NCBI GenBank assembly: GCA_020852965.1
Contig: JADYZV010000059.1
Span: 1 to 64,000 of the forward strand
Length of the DNA stretch: 64,000 bases
Source: Pirellulaceae bacterium
Lineage (GTDB): Bacteria; Planctomycetota; Planctomycetia; Pirellulales; Pirellulaceae
Direction of reading: 5' to 3'
The translations under genes and the position numbers were made by a program. Below are positions 18,755 through 27,473 of this stretch, in pieces. Every line of letters begins with the position of its first letter. Position 1 is the stretch's first letter. Below the pieces are notes generated by a model. The model was not told where the DNA came from. It worked only from the letters and a program-made list of their open reading frames with translations, and did no database searches.

Positions 18755-18918
18755 CATGCGGAAATGAGAGCACCCAGGGGAATCCGACGGCGGAGCGTCG
18801 GGCCACATTAGCGCAGTTCGTGTAGCATGCGGAAGTTCGGGTGTCTGTGGGGAATCCGACGGCGGAGCGTCGGGCCACATTAAGACAGAATCCGGCGGCG
18901 GAGCGTCGGGCCACATTA
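18741..18918. repeat. Repeat family R2, three copies plus a duplicated 3' gene end
   Basis: Three copies of a 30-base element with the dyad CCGACGGCGGAGCGTCGG and the tail GCCACATTA lie at 18781-18810, 18853-18882 and 18889-18918. The first two belong to a 72-base unit that also contains GCAGTTCGTGTAGCATGCGG (18741 and 18813). The first of these words is the end of the kinase gene including its stop codon, so the gene end itself is part of the repeated unit. Confidence 0.85.
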
Positions 18919-18934
18919 GCATAGTTAGAATCGC

Positions 18935-19435
18935 ATGCCAAAATTCGAACACCTGCGACATCAGCCTCCCTCGCTTTTGACTCAGCCACGACCGCTCCTA
19001 TTGGTCGTTGCACCGCTGCGCAGCAACGTCAACTTGAGTCGGATGGTGCGACTGGCTGGCTGCTCGGCTATTGCCGAGATCATTCACTGCGGCGGTGGCA
19101 AGGTCGATCGCGAAATCGCTCGTGATGCGGCGGACATCGTCAAGCTCTCCTCGCCACGTAGCCTGCCTCCGGTGCTGGATCGACTACGCGGCCAAGGCTA
19201 TCGCTGTGTCGGTTTAGAGCAAACCACCAACTCGCAATTGCTTTACAACTATCAATTTGTTCGTCAAACCGCACTGGTCATCGGTTCAGAGCGCGAAGGC
19301 CTGTCGCAAGAAATCCTCGATCGCTTGGACGATGTGGTAGAAATCCCCGTTTACGGGCAACCCGCTAGCTACAATGTAGTCACCGCCGCCACCATGGCAG
19401 TCTATGAATACTGCCGTCAGTTTCCCGAAGGCTAA
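18935..19435 (+). CDS. SpoU (TrmH) family RNA 2'-O-methyltransferase
   Basis: A 166-residue SPOUT-fold methyltransferase that would transfer a methyl group from SAM to a ribose 2'-OH of tRNA or rRNA. Visible motifs are NVNLSRMVRLAGC (motif 1 with Asn and Arg), ALVIGSEREGLSQEIL (motif 2) and VEIPVYGQPASYNVVTAA (motif 3, knot). It lacks the N-terminal substrate-binding domain of the larger TrmH/RlmB members. The target base cannot be predicted. It starts just after the R2 repeat cluster and has no obvious operon partner. Confidence 0.88.
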   Translation: MPKFEHLRHQPPSLLTQPRPLLLVVAPLRSNVNLSRMVRLAGCSAIAEIIHCGGGKVDREIARDAADIVKLSSPRSLPPVLDRLRGQGYRCVGLEQTTNSQLLYNYQFVRQTALVIGSEREGLSQEILDRLDDVVEIPVYGQPASYNVVTAATMAVYEYCRQFPEG

Positions 19436-19671
19436 GATCTTCTCAATCCGCGACGATCACACAGTGAAATTCGGTACGGCCAACCGTTCACGGTCAACAT
19501 AAGAGTTGAGACAATGTAGAACCATCGTCCCAATAGATTACCGCTTCGGATTGCTTGAGCCCGTCAAAACCCCGAACAATTGGGAATAACTATTCCACTT
19601 TTCAATCAAGCGTGAAAGGTTACCGATACCGTTCCATCAGAAAGACGTTTGATACCGGTACATGATGACGT

Positions 19672-19691
19672 AGGCACCCACGCGTAAGTTT
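19672..19691 (+). repeat. Repeat family R3, single copy
   Basis: TAGGCACCCACGCGTAAGTT matches with one change the inverted pair at 40793-40886. Here it lies directly after the stop codon of the Uma2 gene (minus strand), as does the copy after the DUF885 gene. It may act as a 3' end signal. Confidence 0.6.
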
Positions 19692-20282
19692 CTACGTCGA
19701 TTCCTCGGACTCTGCGAGCGAGACCTTGGCGTAAAGTTCCGCCAGCCGAATCCGACAGCCGACGGACTCAAGAATGATCTCTTGCTCCGGCTGCCTGAAT
19801 TCGGTCAGCAACCAACTGCCCGAAGCTTGGCGCGCGTAGAGTTCCGCGTGCATGCGTTTCTGGGCGACCAACAGGTAATCTTTTAATGACGCGAGTTGGC
19901 GGTATTGTTCAAACTTGGGCCCGCGATCGTAGGCTTCGGTTGAGTCCGGCAAGACTTCGACGATAAGCCGCGGATTCAGCAGCACATCGCTCACCGCGTC
20001 TACAAATTCTGGATTCTCGCAGGTGACAGAGATGTCGGGGTAAGTGTACAGCCCCGTAGGCGACACTTTGACTTTCATGTCACTGGGATAAACCTCGCAA
20101 TCGCGCTCGCGAAGCTGATTGCTGAGTGAAGTTCCCACGTTCATAGCGATCAAATTATGGCGTCGCGTGGCTCCAGCCATCGCAAAAACTTCACCACGGT
20201 AGTACTGACTTTTGTGTTCCGCTCGGCGTTCTTGAGCCAGATATTCCGCTTCGGTGAGGAAAGTTTCCGGAAGGCTGGACAT
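19692..20282 (-). CDS. Uma2 family (DUF820) putative endonuclease-fold protein
   Basis: A 196-residue member of the Uma2 family, which has a PD-(D/E)XK restriction-like fold, is expanded in cyanobacteria and planctomycetes, and has no settled function. Visible are KSQYYRGEVFAMAGATRRHN, the YPDISVTC strand with the metal-binding Asp, and NPRLIVEVLPDST with the Glu. The start was set at the ATG at 20282, with AAAGG seven to eleven bases upstream, not at the earlier frame opening at 20396. It stands alone between convergent and divergent neighbours. Confidence 0.85.
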   Translation of the reverse strand: MSSLPETFLTEAEYLAQERRAEHKSQYYRGEVFAMAGATRRHNLIAMNVGTSLSNQLRERDCEVYPSDMKVKVSPTGLYTYPDISVTCENPEFVDAVSDVLLNPRLIVEVLPDSTEAYDRGPKFEQYRQLASLKDYLLVAQKRMHAELYARQASGSWLLTEFRQPEQEIILESVGCRIRLAELYAKVSLAESEEST

Positions 20283-20427
20283 GAAAGCATCGCCTTTTGT
20301 CTGAAAGAATTTGCACAACCGCAAGCTGCCATGCTCCATTGTAGTCAATGGAGTAGGCGAGCAAAGAGCCGAAAAAATCAGCATCGGCGATCGCAAAAAC
20401 CTCTTGAGTTACCGGTAGCGAAATCCC

Positions 20428-21702
20428 TCAGCGACTCGCCTGCAGTGAAGCATCTTGGGCCGCTTCCGCCTCGACACCTTCTTCCTTGGGAGGTTCCGCC
20501 AGCGAGCGGACGAAGTTGACCAAGTTCCAAATGTCTTCTTCAGGCAGCGTGGCGGCTGGCATCGGGGTCCCATCAATACCGGCAGCGATCCGACGATAGA
20601 GGTGCTCTGGCTCGCTACCACCACGGAATAGTCCTAAGCGGAAGTCGCGGGGATCGATCTTGCGCGCAGGAAGGGCGCCGCGGGCAACCAAAGGAACTTG
20701 CGCGGCTTCATCGACCGGATCGATCCCGATTCGCACCGTCCAATCCTTCGTCCAGTCGTCGTAGTCCTGCTGCGGCCCATCGCCGTGCCCCTCCTTGCCG
20801 TGACACTTGGCACACGCGGCAATTTCCGATTCGAAAACTTCCTTTCCGCGAGCGACCGACTGCTTGACTGGTGAATCTCCATCCGCAGCCAGGGCGGCTC
20901 GCAATTCGTCGATCGTGGCTGGCACAGGAATATCACCTGGATCGGGAACGTCCTTAACACGATCTTCGGCTTCGAGCCAGCTATCTCCGATCTCCAGAAT
21001 CGTATCGTTGGCGAAGGCCAGTTGTTCTTCGAAGGTGCTGGAGGTTGGATCAAATAGCGATTCACCTTCTTCGAACTCGACTTCGCCACCTTCGGTCAGC
21101 ATGGCTCGCTCGAACTCGCCGCGCCATGAAAGGTAGATGACATAGTCGACCAGCGCTTGAATATCTTCGTCGGTCACTTTAGGAACCAATTGATCGGCCG
21201 GTACCATCGCTGTTCCGACCACTCCATGCTTGATCACGTAGGTGAGATCCTCGCGAGTCGGCTTGGCACTGCGTGTGGTGCTCTTGAATTTGAACTTGCC
21301 CATGCGAAAGTCGCGGGGATAGACGGCCAGCAGCGCGGCCGTTGATCCGCGGCCATTACCCACCACACCATGGCAGGTCGAGCAGTGCTGGCGATAGAGG
21401 CCTCGCCCCGAGTCGTCCGGAGCACCTGCCGCTTTTTGCAGGTTTTCCATGCTGACCAAACCCGAATACTCTTCGTCGCTGGTTACCACCTCAGGCAGCA
21501 GAGGGTGGTCCGGTGTACCGAAGAATCGGGTCAAGGCGACTTCCGTTTGCTCGAGCGCGCGCTGCATTGGATAACCGGTATCGATTTCGACCGACTTGGA
21601 ATAGACCCAATTCGGCTCGAAGGTCACCACCGGTTCTTGGCGGCATCCTAGACAAGCAAAAGCAGCCACGGAAGCTAGCCCCAACCCAAAACATCGTTTC
21701 AT
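20428..21702 (-). CDS. Dihaem cytochrome c, last gene of the cbb3 operon
   Basis: An exported c-type cytochrome of 424 residues. The N-terminus has a hydrophobic segment ending in CLGCRQE, a possible lipoprotein or signal site. Two cytochrome c domains carry CSTCHG (about 108) and CAKCHG (about 297), each followed by a distal Met region (GTAMVPAD and GTPMPAA). They are separated by an acidic linker. The ATG at 21702 is used, with AGGGA eight bases before it; the TTG at 21720 is less likely. It follows ccoS by 44 bases and probably feeds electrons to or around the oxidase. The tail is Glu/Ala rich. Confidence 0.85.
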   Translation of the reverse strand: MKRCFGLGLASVAAFACLGCRQEPVVTFEPNWVYSKSVEIDTGYPMQRALEQTEVALTRFFGTPDHPLLPEVVTSDEEYSGLVSMENLQKAAGAPDDSGRGLYRQHCSTCHGVVGNGRGSTAALLAVYPRDFRMGKFKFKSTTRSAKPTREDLTYVIKHGVVGTAMVPADQLVPKVTDEDIQALVDYVIYLSWRGEFERAMLTEGGEVEFEEGESLFDPTSSTFEEQLAFANDTILEIGDSWLEAEDRVKDVPDPGDIPVPATIDELRAALAADGDSPVKQSVARGKEVFESEIAACAKCHGKEGHGDGPQQDYDDWTKDWTVRIGIDPVDEAAQVPLVARGALPARKIDPRDFRLGLFRGGSEPEHLYRRIAAGIDGTPMPAATLPEEDIWNLVNFVRSLAEPPKEEGVEAEAAQDASLQASR

Positions 21703-21746
21703 TTCTGTAGTCCCTATCAAACTAAACCGTTTCTATTTCTTGGTGA

Positions 21747-21905
21747 TCACTGAGGTGATTCCGTTTTCTTATCGTCGATCAACATTCGCACAGCGGGTGT
21801 TTCCAAATCGTCATATTGGCCACTGCGAATGCAGCGTATGCAAGCCAGCAACGCGGCGGCCCCCAGCAAAATTGCCAGCGGCAATGCTACATACAGCACA
21901 CTCAT
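21747..21905 (-). CDS. ccoS: Cytochrome oxidase maturation protein CcoS
   Basis: A 52-residue single-span membrane protein beginning MSVLYVALPLAILLGAAA, followed by IRSGQYDDLETPAVRMLIDD. The SGQ(F/Y)DDL-TP-hR-L-DD signature is diagnostic of CcoS. It is needed for cofactor insertion into cbb3 oxidase in other bacteria. The ATG overlaps the stop of ccoI as ATGA, so the two are translationally coupled. Confidence 0.92.
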   Translation of the reverse strand: MSVLYVALPLAILLGAAALLACIRCIRSGQYDDLETPAVRMLIDDKKTESPQ

Positions 21906-24475
21906 ACTCTCTCTCCTAAGGCTCCGCTTGCCTGCGATTGCGAAGCCGCTGTCTCTTCAAAGCTTCGCCAAGCCAGCGTCAAAGCCAACACACTCACCGA
22001 GCTGAGCGGCATCAGCAGTGCGGCGATCAGTGGACTGATCCAGCCTGCCATGGCTAGTCCCACAGCAACTAAATTGTAACCCAGCGACAAAGCAAAGTTC
22101 AGTAGTACCAGCCGCGTCGTCGCCTTGGCACCGCGCAACAACGTTACCAGACTGGAGAGTTGGCCTGACGCGATAAACACGGGGGCGGCTTGCAGGCTCA
22201 CTTCCGCTCCGCCTCGCAGGGCGATACCCACGTCGGCAGCGGCCAGCGCGGCGGCATCGTTAGCACCATCCCCGACCATCGCCACCGTTTGCCGAACATG
22301 CCGTGACTCGCGAATTGCAGCCAACTTTTCCTCTGGGCTTAGACCGCCAAAACAACGCTCCGGTGCTAAGCCTAGCTGCTGTGCCACACCAGAAACAATC
22401 TGCGGGTGGTCGCCGGACAAGATTCCCATCGACCATCCACGTCGACCGAGCTCTGCGACCATCTCCAACGCACCGCACCGAAGTGGATCGGACAGCCCCA
22501 GCAGCGTAATGACAACGCCCCCTACTGCGATCAGGATCGGGCTCTCGCCGTTGGCGGCCAGTTGCTCTAGTCGCCGATGAAGCTCGGCCTCGATGACGAT
22601 GCCGTGTTGCTCCAAGTGTTGTCGATTTCCGACGAAGATTGTTTGCTGCTCGGCCTCTCCCACCACGCCGCTATTGGCCACGCGGTCCAATCTCGCTGAA
22701 ATGGGTAGTGTCAATCCTCTGCGGCGAGCATCGAGCACGATGGCTTGCGCAACAGGATGTCGACAGCTCGCCTCCACGCCGGCGGCCAAACGCAGACCTT
22801 CGATTGAGCCTTGTAAGGTGGAAACTCGCTGGCGTCCCTCCGTCAGCGTGCCCGTCTTGTCAAACCACATTACGCCGCGACCAGACAATTGCTGAAGAGC
22901 TTGCCCATCCCGAATCAAGATATTGCGTTTGGCCGCGCGGCCTAGCCCGACCGCGATCGCCAGCGGGGTGGCCAGGGCCAGCGCGCAGGGGCAAGCTACA
23001 ATCAACAGTGCAGTAGCATGCGCCGTGGCCGTGGCTAAGCTGACCTGTGACCAATAGGCGAAGGTGACCAGCGCCAGCAACGTCACCGCCACCACAAACA
23101 CACCGCCGATGCGATCGGCCAATTGCACAATGGGCGTTTTTTCGGTAGCTGCCGCTTCGACGGATTGCATCACGCGACCAATACGACTTTCGCGCCCAGT
23201 GGCCGTGACCTGCACGTCGATGGGCGATGTCAAGTTGATTGTACCGGCGGCCACAGCATCACCGCTGCAAACCGGCATGGGTTGGCTTTCGCCAGTTAGC
23301 AACGAGCGGTCGATATTCGATCTCCCCTGAACCACTTGGCCGTCCGCTGGCACATGTTCACCGGCGGCGACGCGGATGATATCCCCGAGTTGCAGCGTAT
23401 CGACCAGCACAATCTTCTCTGACTCGACCGCTTGATCGGTTTCCGCAACCACGAGGCTCGCGTGACGCGGTGTAATGCGCAGCATTAGGTCTACGGCTCG
23501 GGCGGCGCGTTGCTGTTGTCGAAATTGTATCCAACGTCCGATCAGTAGAAAGAACACGAGCGTGGCCAGCGAATCAAAGTAGACGTGCCCGCGTCCTGCT
23601 ATCGCATTGGCCGAACCGACGAGCGTACCGACGCTCAAGCCCAGCGCTACAGGCAAATCCATGTGCGGCGTCCAGGTTCGTAGCGAGGCCAGCGCACCGA
23701 CAAAAAACGTACGTCCCGGACCGGCAACGGCAGCCACACCCAGAGCGGTACCGATCAAGCCGAGGAAATAGCGGTGCTCCGCTTCGACCCCCGAGTAATC
23801 GCCCGCGTAAAGCGCGATCGCAATCCACATGGCGTTGGCGGCAAAGAAACCGGCAATGGCAATCTGGATCAAGAGTCGACGGTTCTCTTGCTGCACTTGA
23901 TCGTCGCGCTGCGGGTCGATGGGTGCCAAGCCATAGCCCAATCGATCGAGCAGTCGCGCCACTTGGCTGAGTCGAATTTCCGCTGGATCGAACACAATAC
24001 CGATCGTATGATCGCTCATCTTCACTCGAGCCGATAACAGACCAGGTTCACGCGCGGCGGCGTTTTCGATCAGCCACGCGCATGCGCCACAATGCAGTCC
24101 GTGTATCGCGAACTCGGCGCGACATGTGCCATCGTTAAGCGCAACGGGCTTCGATGGCCCAAGAAAATCTGCCTGATCAAACTGTTCGTAGCGATTTGCT
24201 CTGCCGGCAGCCTGGGCGGCGCCAGTCAATTTCATTTGGTCGCGCAGCGCGTAGAAATCTTCCAAGCCCCAACCATGAATCAACTGGTAGGCACCTAGAC
24301 AACCCGCGCAACAAAAAACTTGCTCGGGATGTGTGCCCGCCTCGCAGTGCGTCGGCAGCCCACAATGGGTGCACGGCAAGGTAACGCCGGCAGGCGTGTT
24401 CGGTGTAACCGCCGGTGATAACTCGGAGGTGGCGTGTGCAAGCCGATCAGCGACGATCGTTTGGGAGGAAGTCAC
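21902..24475 (-). CDS. ccoI: Copper-transporting P1B-type ATPase CcoI (FixI)
   Basis: Exports copper into the pathway that loads CuB of the cbb3 oxidase. The N-terminus has a Cys-rich metal site (LPCTHCGLP, VFCCAGCLGAYQ) found in CcoI proteins, then a heavy-metal domain with GLHCGACAW. Further on are the TGE phosphatase loop (LLTGESQPMP), the CPC transport motif (VACPCALALATP), the phosphorylated Asp in DKTGTLTEG, an HP motif and GDGANDAAAL. I take GTG 24475 as start: it overlaps the previous stop as GTGA and has AGGAG eleven bases upstream. That gives 857 residues. The alternative at 24523 overlaps more. Confidence 0.92.
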   Translation of the reverse strand: MTSSQTIVADRLAHATSELSPAVTPNTPAGVTLPCTHCGLPTHCEAGTHPEQVFCCAGCLGAYQLIHGWGLEDFYALRDQMKLTGAAQAAGRANRYEQFDQADFLGPSKPVALNDGTCRAEFAIHGLHCGACAWLIENAAAREPGLLSARVKMSDHTIGIVFDPAEIRLSQVARLLDRLGYGLAPIDPQRDDQVQQENRRLLIQIAIAGFFAANAMWIAIALYAGDYSGVEAEHRYFLGLIGTALGVAAVAGPGRTFFVGALASLRTWTPHMDLPVALGLSVGTLVGSANAIAGRGHVYFDSLATLVFFLLIGRWIQFRQQQRAARAVDLMLRITPRHASLVVAETDQAVESEKIVLVDTLQLGDIIRVAAGEHVPADGQVVQGRSNIDRSLLTGESQPMPVCSGDAVAAGTINLTSPIDVQVTATGRESRIGRVMQSVEAAATEKTPIVQLADRIGGVFVVAVTLLALVTFAYWSQVSLATATAHATALLIVACPCALALATPLAIAVGLGRAAKRNILIRDGQALQQLSGRGVMWFDKTGTLTEGRQRVSTLQGSIEGLRLAAGVEASCRHPVAQAIVLDARRRGLTLPISARLDRVANSGVVGEAEQQTIFVGNRQHLEQHGIVIEAELHRRLEQLAANGESPILIAVGGVVITLLGLSDPLRCGALEMVAELGRRGWSMGILSGDHPQIVSGVAQQLGLAPERCFGGLSPEEKLAAIRESRHVRQTVAMVGDGANDAAALAAADVGIALRGGAEVSLQAAPVFIASGQLSSLVTLLRGAKATTRLVLLNFALSLGYNLVAVGLAMAGWISPLIAALLMPLSSVSVLALTLAWRSFEETAASQSQASGALGERV

Positions 24476-25506
24476 GGTGCAGATGACTCCTGTGCGGTGT
24501 TTGCTGCCTGGCAAAGGGGACAAGCAGGGGGGACTTCCGACGCGGAGCGTCGGGCCACATTGGATTCTTCCGGAGTGGAGCGTTGGGTTACATTAAGCTC
24601 TTCCGGAGTGGAGTGTTGGGTTGCATTAAGCTTTTCCGACGCGGAGCGTCGGGCCACATTAAGCTCTTGGTGTTCGGCACAGCAGGGGAGGGGAGTATCG
24701 AGCAACTGGGTCAAACTGGTTTTTACCGTGTTGGCAGACGCTTGGGGTGCATCGACTTGCGACTGGACGAAATCGACCGAGCCAGATAGCCGAATGTCGC
24801 TCAGCGAGTTGAGACTCGCGAAACCACGGCCCGAGGCGGTGAAGCCTCCACCGACAATCAATAGCACGGCGGCACCGATTGGAATTACGCGTCGGAAGCG
24901 GAGCGCGAGCGCTTGGGTGCCCGTTACCAGGCCTACCAAGGCAGGAACCGTGCCGATCCAGAAAGCGATCATGACTACGGAGCCCATCAGCATACTACCA
25001 GTTCCGGCAGCAACCAGCGCGAACAGATATAGCCAACCACATGGAAGAAACGCGGTCAATAAACCCGTGGCCAGGCCGCGTGCGGGGACGGGCAAGCGGA
25101 ACACCCACGGGCGCAACTTCAACAACCAGCGTGTTACCAAATTGGGGCGTGGTGCTGAGCCGACGAAATTTGCTGGCGCAGGCCGGCTTTGGCTGGCGAG
25201 CCTCAACAACTGCAACAGCCCAAAAGCGATCATCAGCCCCCCCACAATCCGCGCGGCAAACAGTTGCATGCCCAATGTTTGACCACCCATGTCGAGCAAT
25301 TGGCCAGCGGCACCCGCTAACACACCTACCCATGCGTATGTCAACAAACGTCCCAGATGGTACAGTGTCGTAGCTACTGACATTTGATTCGTCGAAATTC
25401 GGTCTCCCGCGCCGCTCGCCCAAATTGCTAGCGGTCCACACATACCGACGCAGTGCATACTACCCAAGAGGCTTGACGTGACGATGGCGCTTACAAGTAT
25501 CCACAT
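24472..25506 (-). CDS. SafE/TauE-type membrane protein of the cbb3 operon with a repeat-filled Cys-rich tail
   Basis: An integral membrane protein of 344 residues with about six helices. It begins with SSLLGSMHCVGMCGPLAIW and contains FLPCGWLYLFALVAA. These conserved Cys/Met motifs are typical of the SafE-like proteins that sit next to ccoGHI and are linked to copper supply. After about residue 260 comes a soluble tail with CC (LPCCAEH) and CxxC (ACPLCQAAN). The 44 residues between them are four 11-residue repeats of the NVARRSASE type encoded by the R2 element. The start lies four bases after the ccoH stop. Confidence 0.88.
   Translation of the reverse strand: MWILVSAIVTSSLLGSMHCVGMCGPLAIWASGAGDRISTNQMSVATTLYHLGRLLTYAWVGVLAGAAGQLLDMGGQTLGMQLFAARIVGGLMIAFGLLQLLRLASQSRPAPANFVGSAPRPNLVTRWLLKLRPWVFRLPVPARGLATGLLTAFLPCGWLYLFALVAAGTGSMLMGSVVMIAFWIGTVPALVGLVTGTQALALRFRRVIPIGAAVLLIVGGGFTASGRGFASLNSLSDIRLSGSVDFVQSQVDAPQASANTVKTSLTQLLDTPLPCCAEHQELNVARRSASEKLNATQHSTPEELNVTQRSTPEESNVARRSASEVPPACPLCQAANTAQESSAP
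24535..24660. repeat. Repeat family R2, four tandem 33-base units inside a gene
   Basis: Units start at 24535, 24568, 24601 and 24634. Units 1 and 4 have the perfect dyad CCGACGC-GGA-GCGTCGG with tail GCCACATT. Units 2 and 3 have diverged (CCGGAGTGGAGCGTTGG, CCGGAGTGGAGTGTTGG). The period is 33 bases, so the reading frame of the SafE-like gene on the minus strand is kept. Confidence 0.9.
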
Positions 25507-25510
25507 AGAC

Positions 25511-26071
25511 TCACTCCACCATCATTTCGCGAGTATCGCTGGCGATGCCGTGACTGCCTTCGATTTGCAAACTCACTTGCCACATTCCCGGTTGTACTAG
25601 ACTCGTCATGGCTTCATAGTAGCCCGCATCGGTCTCGACAAAGGTCAGGTCATACACCTCGGAGCCGCGCGCATGGTGATAGACTCTTGCCGATAGGTTC
25701 AGGTCGCTCACCGGCTGGTCCATTCGATCGCGAATCGCGACACGCACCAGGCGTTTACCCGTCTCGGGCGAAGTTAGACTCACCAGCGGTACAACTTGCC
25801 AGCCGAGCTTTTCGGTCAAGTGGACGGCGCGCTGCGACGCATCCCAATCGAGCGCCTTCTGATGGTAGTTGGGAACGATGGCTACGGTGGGATCGCCCAC
25901 AGCCAAGATGACCGAACCGACTCCGATAACGACTTGTAAACTCAACAGCCCAACAATACCTGCGACCCACCAGCGCCGCGCGTTGCGTTCCACTCGCGCT
26001 AGTTCGGTCGCCGTGGTTCGTGTTGGAATCGCCGATGTGGAGTCTGTGGCTATAAGTGTCGGCTGCGTCAT
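25511..26071 (-). CDS. ccoH: FixH/CcoH family protein
   Basis: A 186-residue bitopic membrane protein with one N-terminal helix (WWVAGIVGLLSLQVVIGVGS) and a periplasmic beta-rich domain. Visible features are NYHQKALDWD, which is typical of FixH, and the later AGYYEAMTSLVQPGMWQVSLQ. CcoH is an assembly and stability factor of the cbb3 oxidase. The ATG at 26071 follows the ccoG stop by five bases. Using 26113 would create an unneeded overlap. Confidence 0.88.
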   Translation of the reverse strand: MTQPTLIATDSTSAIPTRTTATELARVERNARRWWVAGIVGLLSLQVVIGVGSVILAVGDPTVAIVPNYHQKALDWDASQRAVHLTEKLGWQVVPLVSLTSPETGKRLVRVAIRDRMDQPVSDLNLSARVYHHARGSEVYDLTFVETDAGYYEAMTSLVQPGMWQVSLQIEGSHGIASDTREMMVE

Positions 26072-26075
26072 TTTT

Positions 26076-27464
26076 TTATTGCCTTGGTCCCAATAGTCGA
26101 AAACTGACCTCATGACGGTTTTGGTTGCCGTCGACGATCAACAGCGTCAGCGGCACATTGCCGTTGCCAAAAGTCAAACTGCTAGGGAATCGAACCCTCA
26201 GCGGCACAAGGCTCATCTCACCAGGTTGCAGTTCCAATTGCGAATCATCAAACACATCGAGCGTGGCCGTCTTGGGCGTCAGCACTTCCAATGCATAGCT
26301 CTGCGGCGAGTCGGTGCGATTGACCAAACGCATGCTGAACGTATTTGAGATCAGCCCGCGATCGACACTCGTGAACGGTGCCCCTTTGCCACGAATAACC
26401 CTCGCGTCGAAGCCATGGCGGGCGGACAGTGCATAAACCAATCCCGATACAACTCCAATCAACAGCAAAGCGTAGATAGCCGTGCGGGCGCGTAGGATCC
26501 GAGGAGGTTTCTTCTTCAATGCATCTTCCGACGAGTAGCGAATCAGGCCTCGTGGATAGCCCACTTTATCCATCACGTCATCACACGCGTCAATGCACTG
26601 CGTACAGTTGATACACTCCATCTGTAGGCCGTCGCGAATATCGATTCCTGTTGGGCAGACAACCACGCATTGGTTGCAGTCGACACAGTCTCCCGCCTTG
26701 TCCTCTGGCAGGTGCTTGCCCTTCTTGCGCGGCTCCCCCCGAGTATAGTCGTAGGCCACAATCAACGACTGTGGGTCGAGCATCACGGACTGCAATCGTC
26801 CGTATGGACAGGCGATTAAGCAGGTTTGTTCGCGGAAGTAATAGAAGTCGTAGGCAAGCAGCGCGGTCGTGGAGGCCATGACAAGGAATGCGGCTGGGTG
26901 TTCGAGCGGCGAACTACGAACCCATACCGCTAGTTTTTCTGTGCCAACGAAATAGGCCAAAAAAGTGTGTGCTAAGAACATGCTCAGTAAAATGTAAACG
27001 CCCATTCGCGCAATTTGACGCGGCGCGGACATCGGCTGCTTGGGCTTCCCCCCCTTTCCTCCCGTCCCTTCGAAGAGTCGATCGATGGGGCGAAAGAGGT
27101 ACTCCATATAGACCGTTTGGGGACAGGCCCAACCGCACCAGGCGCGGCCTGTAATTGCCGTCACAAACACGATCGCGATAAAAGCTCCTAGCATCGCCAG
27201 CGCCAGCAGCAGCGTATCGGTCGGCAAGAATGTATAACCGAAGATGGTGAACTTACGAGCCGTGATGTCGAGTTGAATTAGCGGTTTGCCGGCCATACGA
27301 ATGTAGGGCACCACCACAAAGATAACCATCAGCACATAGGCTACTGCGCGACGTCGATGCCACCAGACCCCCTTGGACAACTTCGGCCTTAACCAACGAC
27401 GGGTACCGTCACTTTCCAAAGTACTGAGCACAGGTAGCGATAACTTCGCCTGACGGTCATTCAT
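26076..27464 (-). CDS. ccoG: Cytochrome c oxidase accessory protein CcoG (FixG/RdxA)
   Basis: A membrane-bound polyferredoxin of 462 residues proposed to reduce Cu(II) for cbb3 assembly. About five helices are followed by two ferredoxin motifs, CVDCNQCVVVCPTGID and CINCTQCIDACDDVM, and by a C-terminal Ig-like domain. WCGWACPQTVYME and ACPYGRLQSVM are family hallmarks. The gene starts nine bases after ccoP and belongs to the same operon. Confidence 0.93.
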   Translation of the reverse strand: MNDRQAKLSLPVLSTLESDGTRRWLRPKLSKGVWWHRRRAVAYVLMVIFVVVPYIRMAGKPLIQLDITARKFTIFGYTFLPTDTLLLALAMLGAFIAIVFVTAITGRAWCGWACPQTVYMEYLFRPIDRLFEGTGGKGGKPKQPMSAPRQIARMGVYILLSMFLAHTFLAYFVGTEKLAVWVRSSPLEHPAAFLVMASTTALLAYDFYYFREQTCLIACPYGRLQSVMLDPQSLIVAYDYTRGEPRKKGKHLPEDKAGDCVDCNQCVVVCPTGIDIRDGLQMECINCTQCIDACDDVMDKVGYPRGLIRYSSEDALKKKPPRILRARTAIYALLLIGVVSGLVYALSARHGFDARVIRGKGAPFTSVDRGLISNTFSMRLVNRTDSPQSYALEVLTPKTATLDVFDDSQLELQPGEMSLVPLRVRFPSSLTFGNGNVPLTLLIVDGNQNRHEVSFRLLGPRQ

Positions 27465-27473
27465 TGGGCTCTA

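Noticed and set aside
18561-19013. 150-residue minus-strand frame with VARRSAVGF repeats
   Set aside because: It arises from R2 copies in intergenic DNA and overlaps the kinase 3' end and the methyltransferase start.
24434-25282. 282-residue plus-strand frame
   Set aside because: It is antisense to the SafE-like gene and kept open partly by the R2 repeats.
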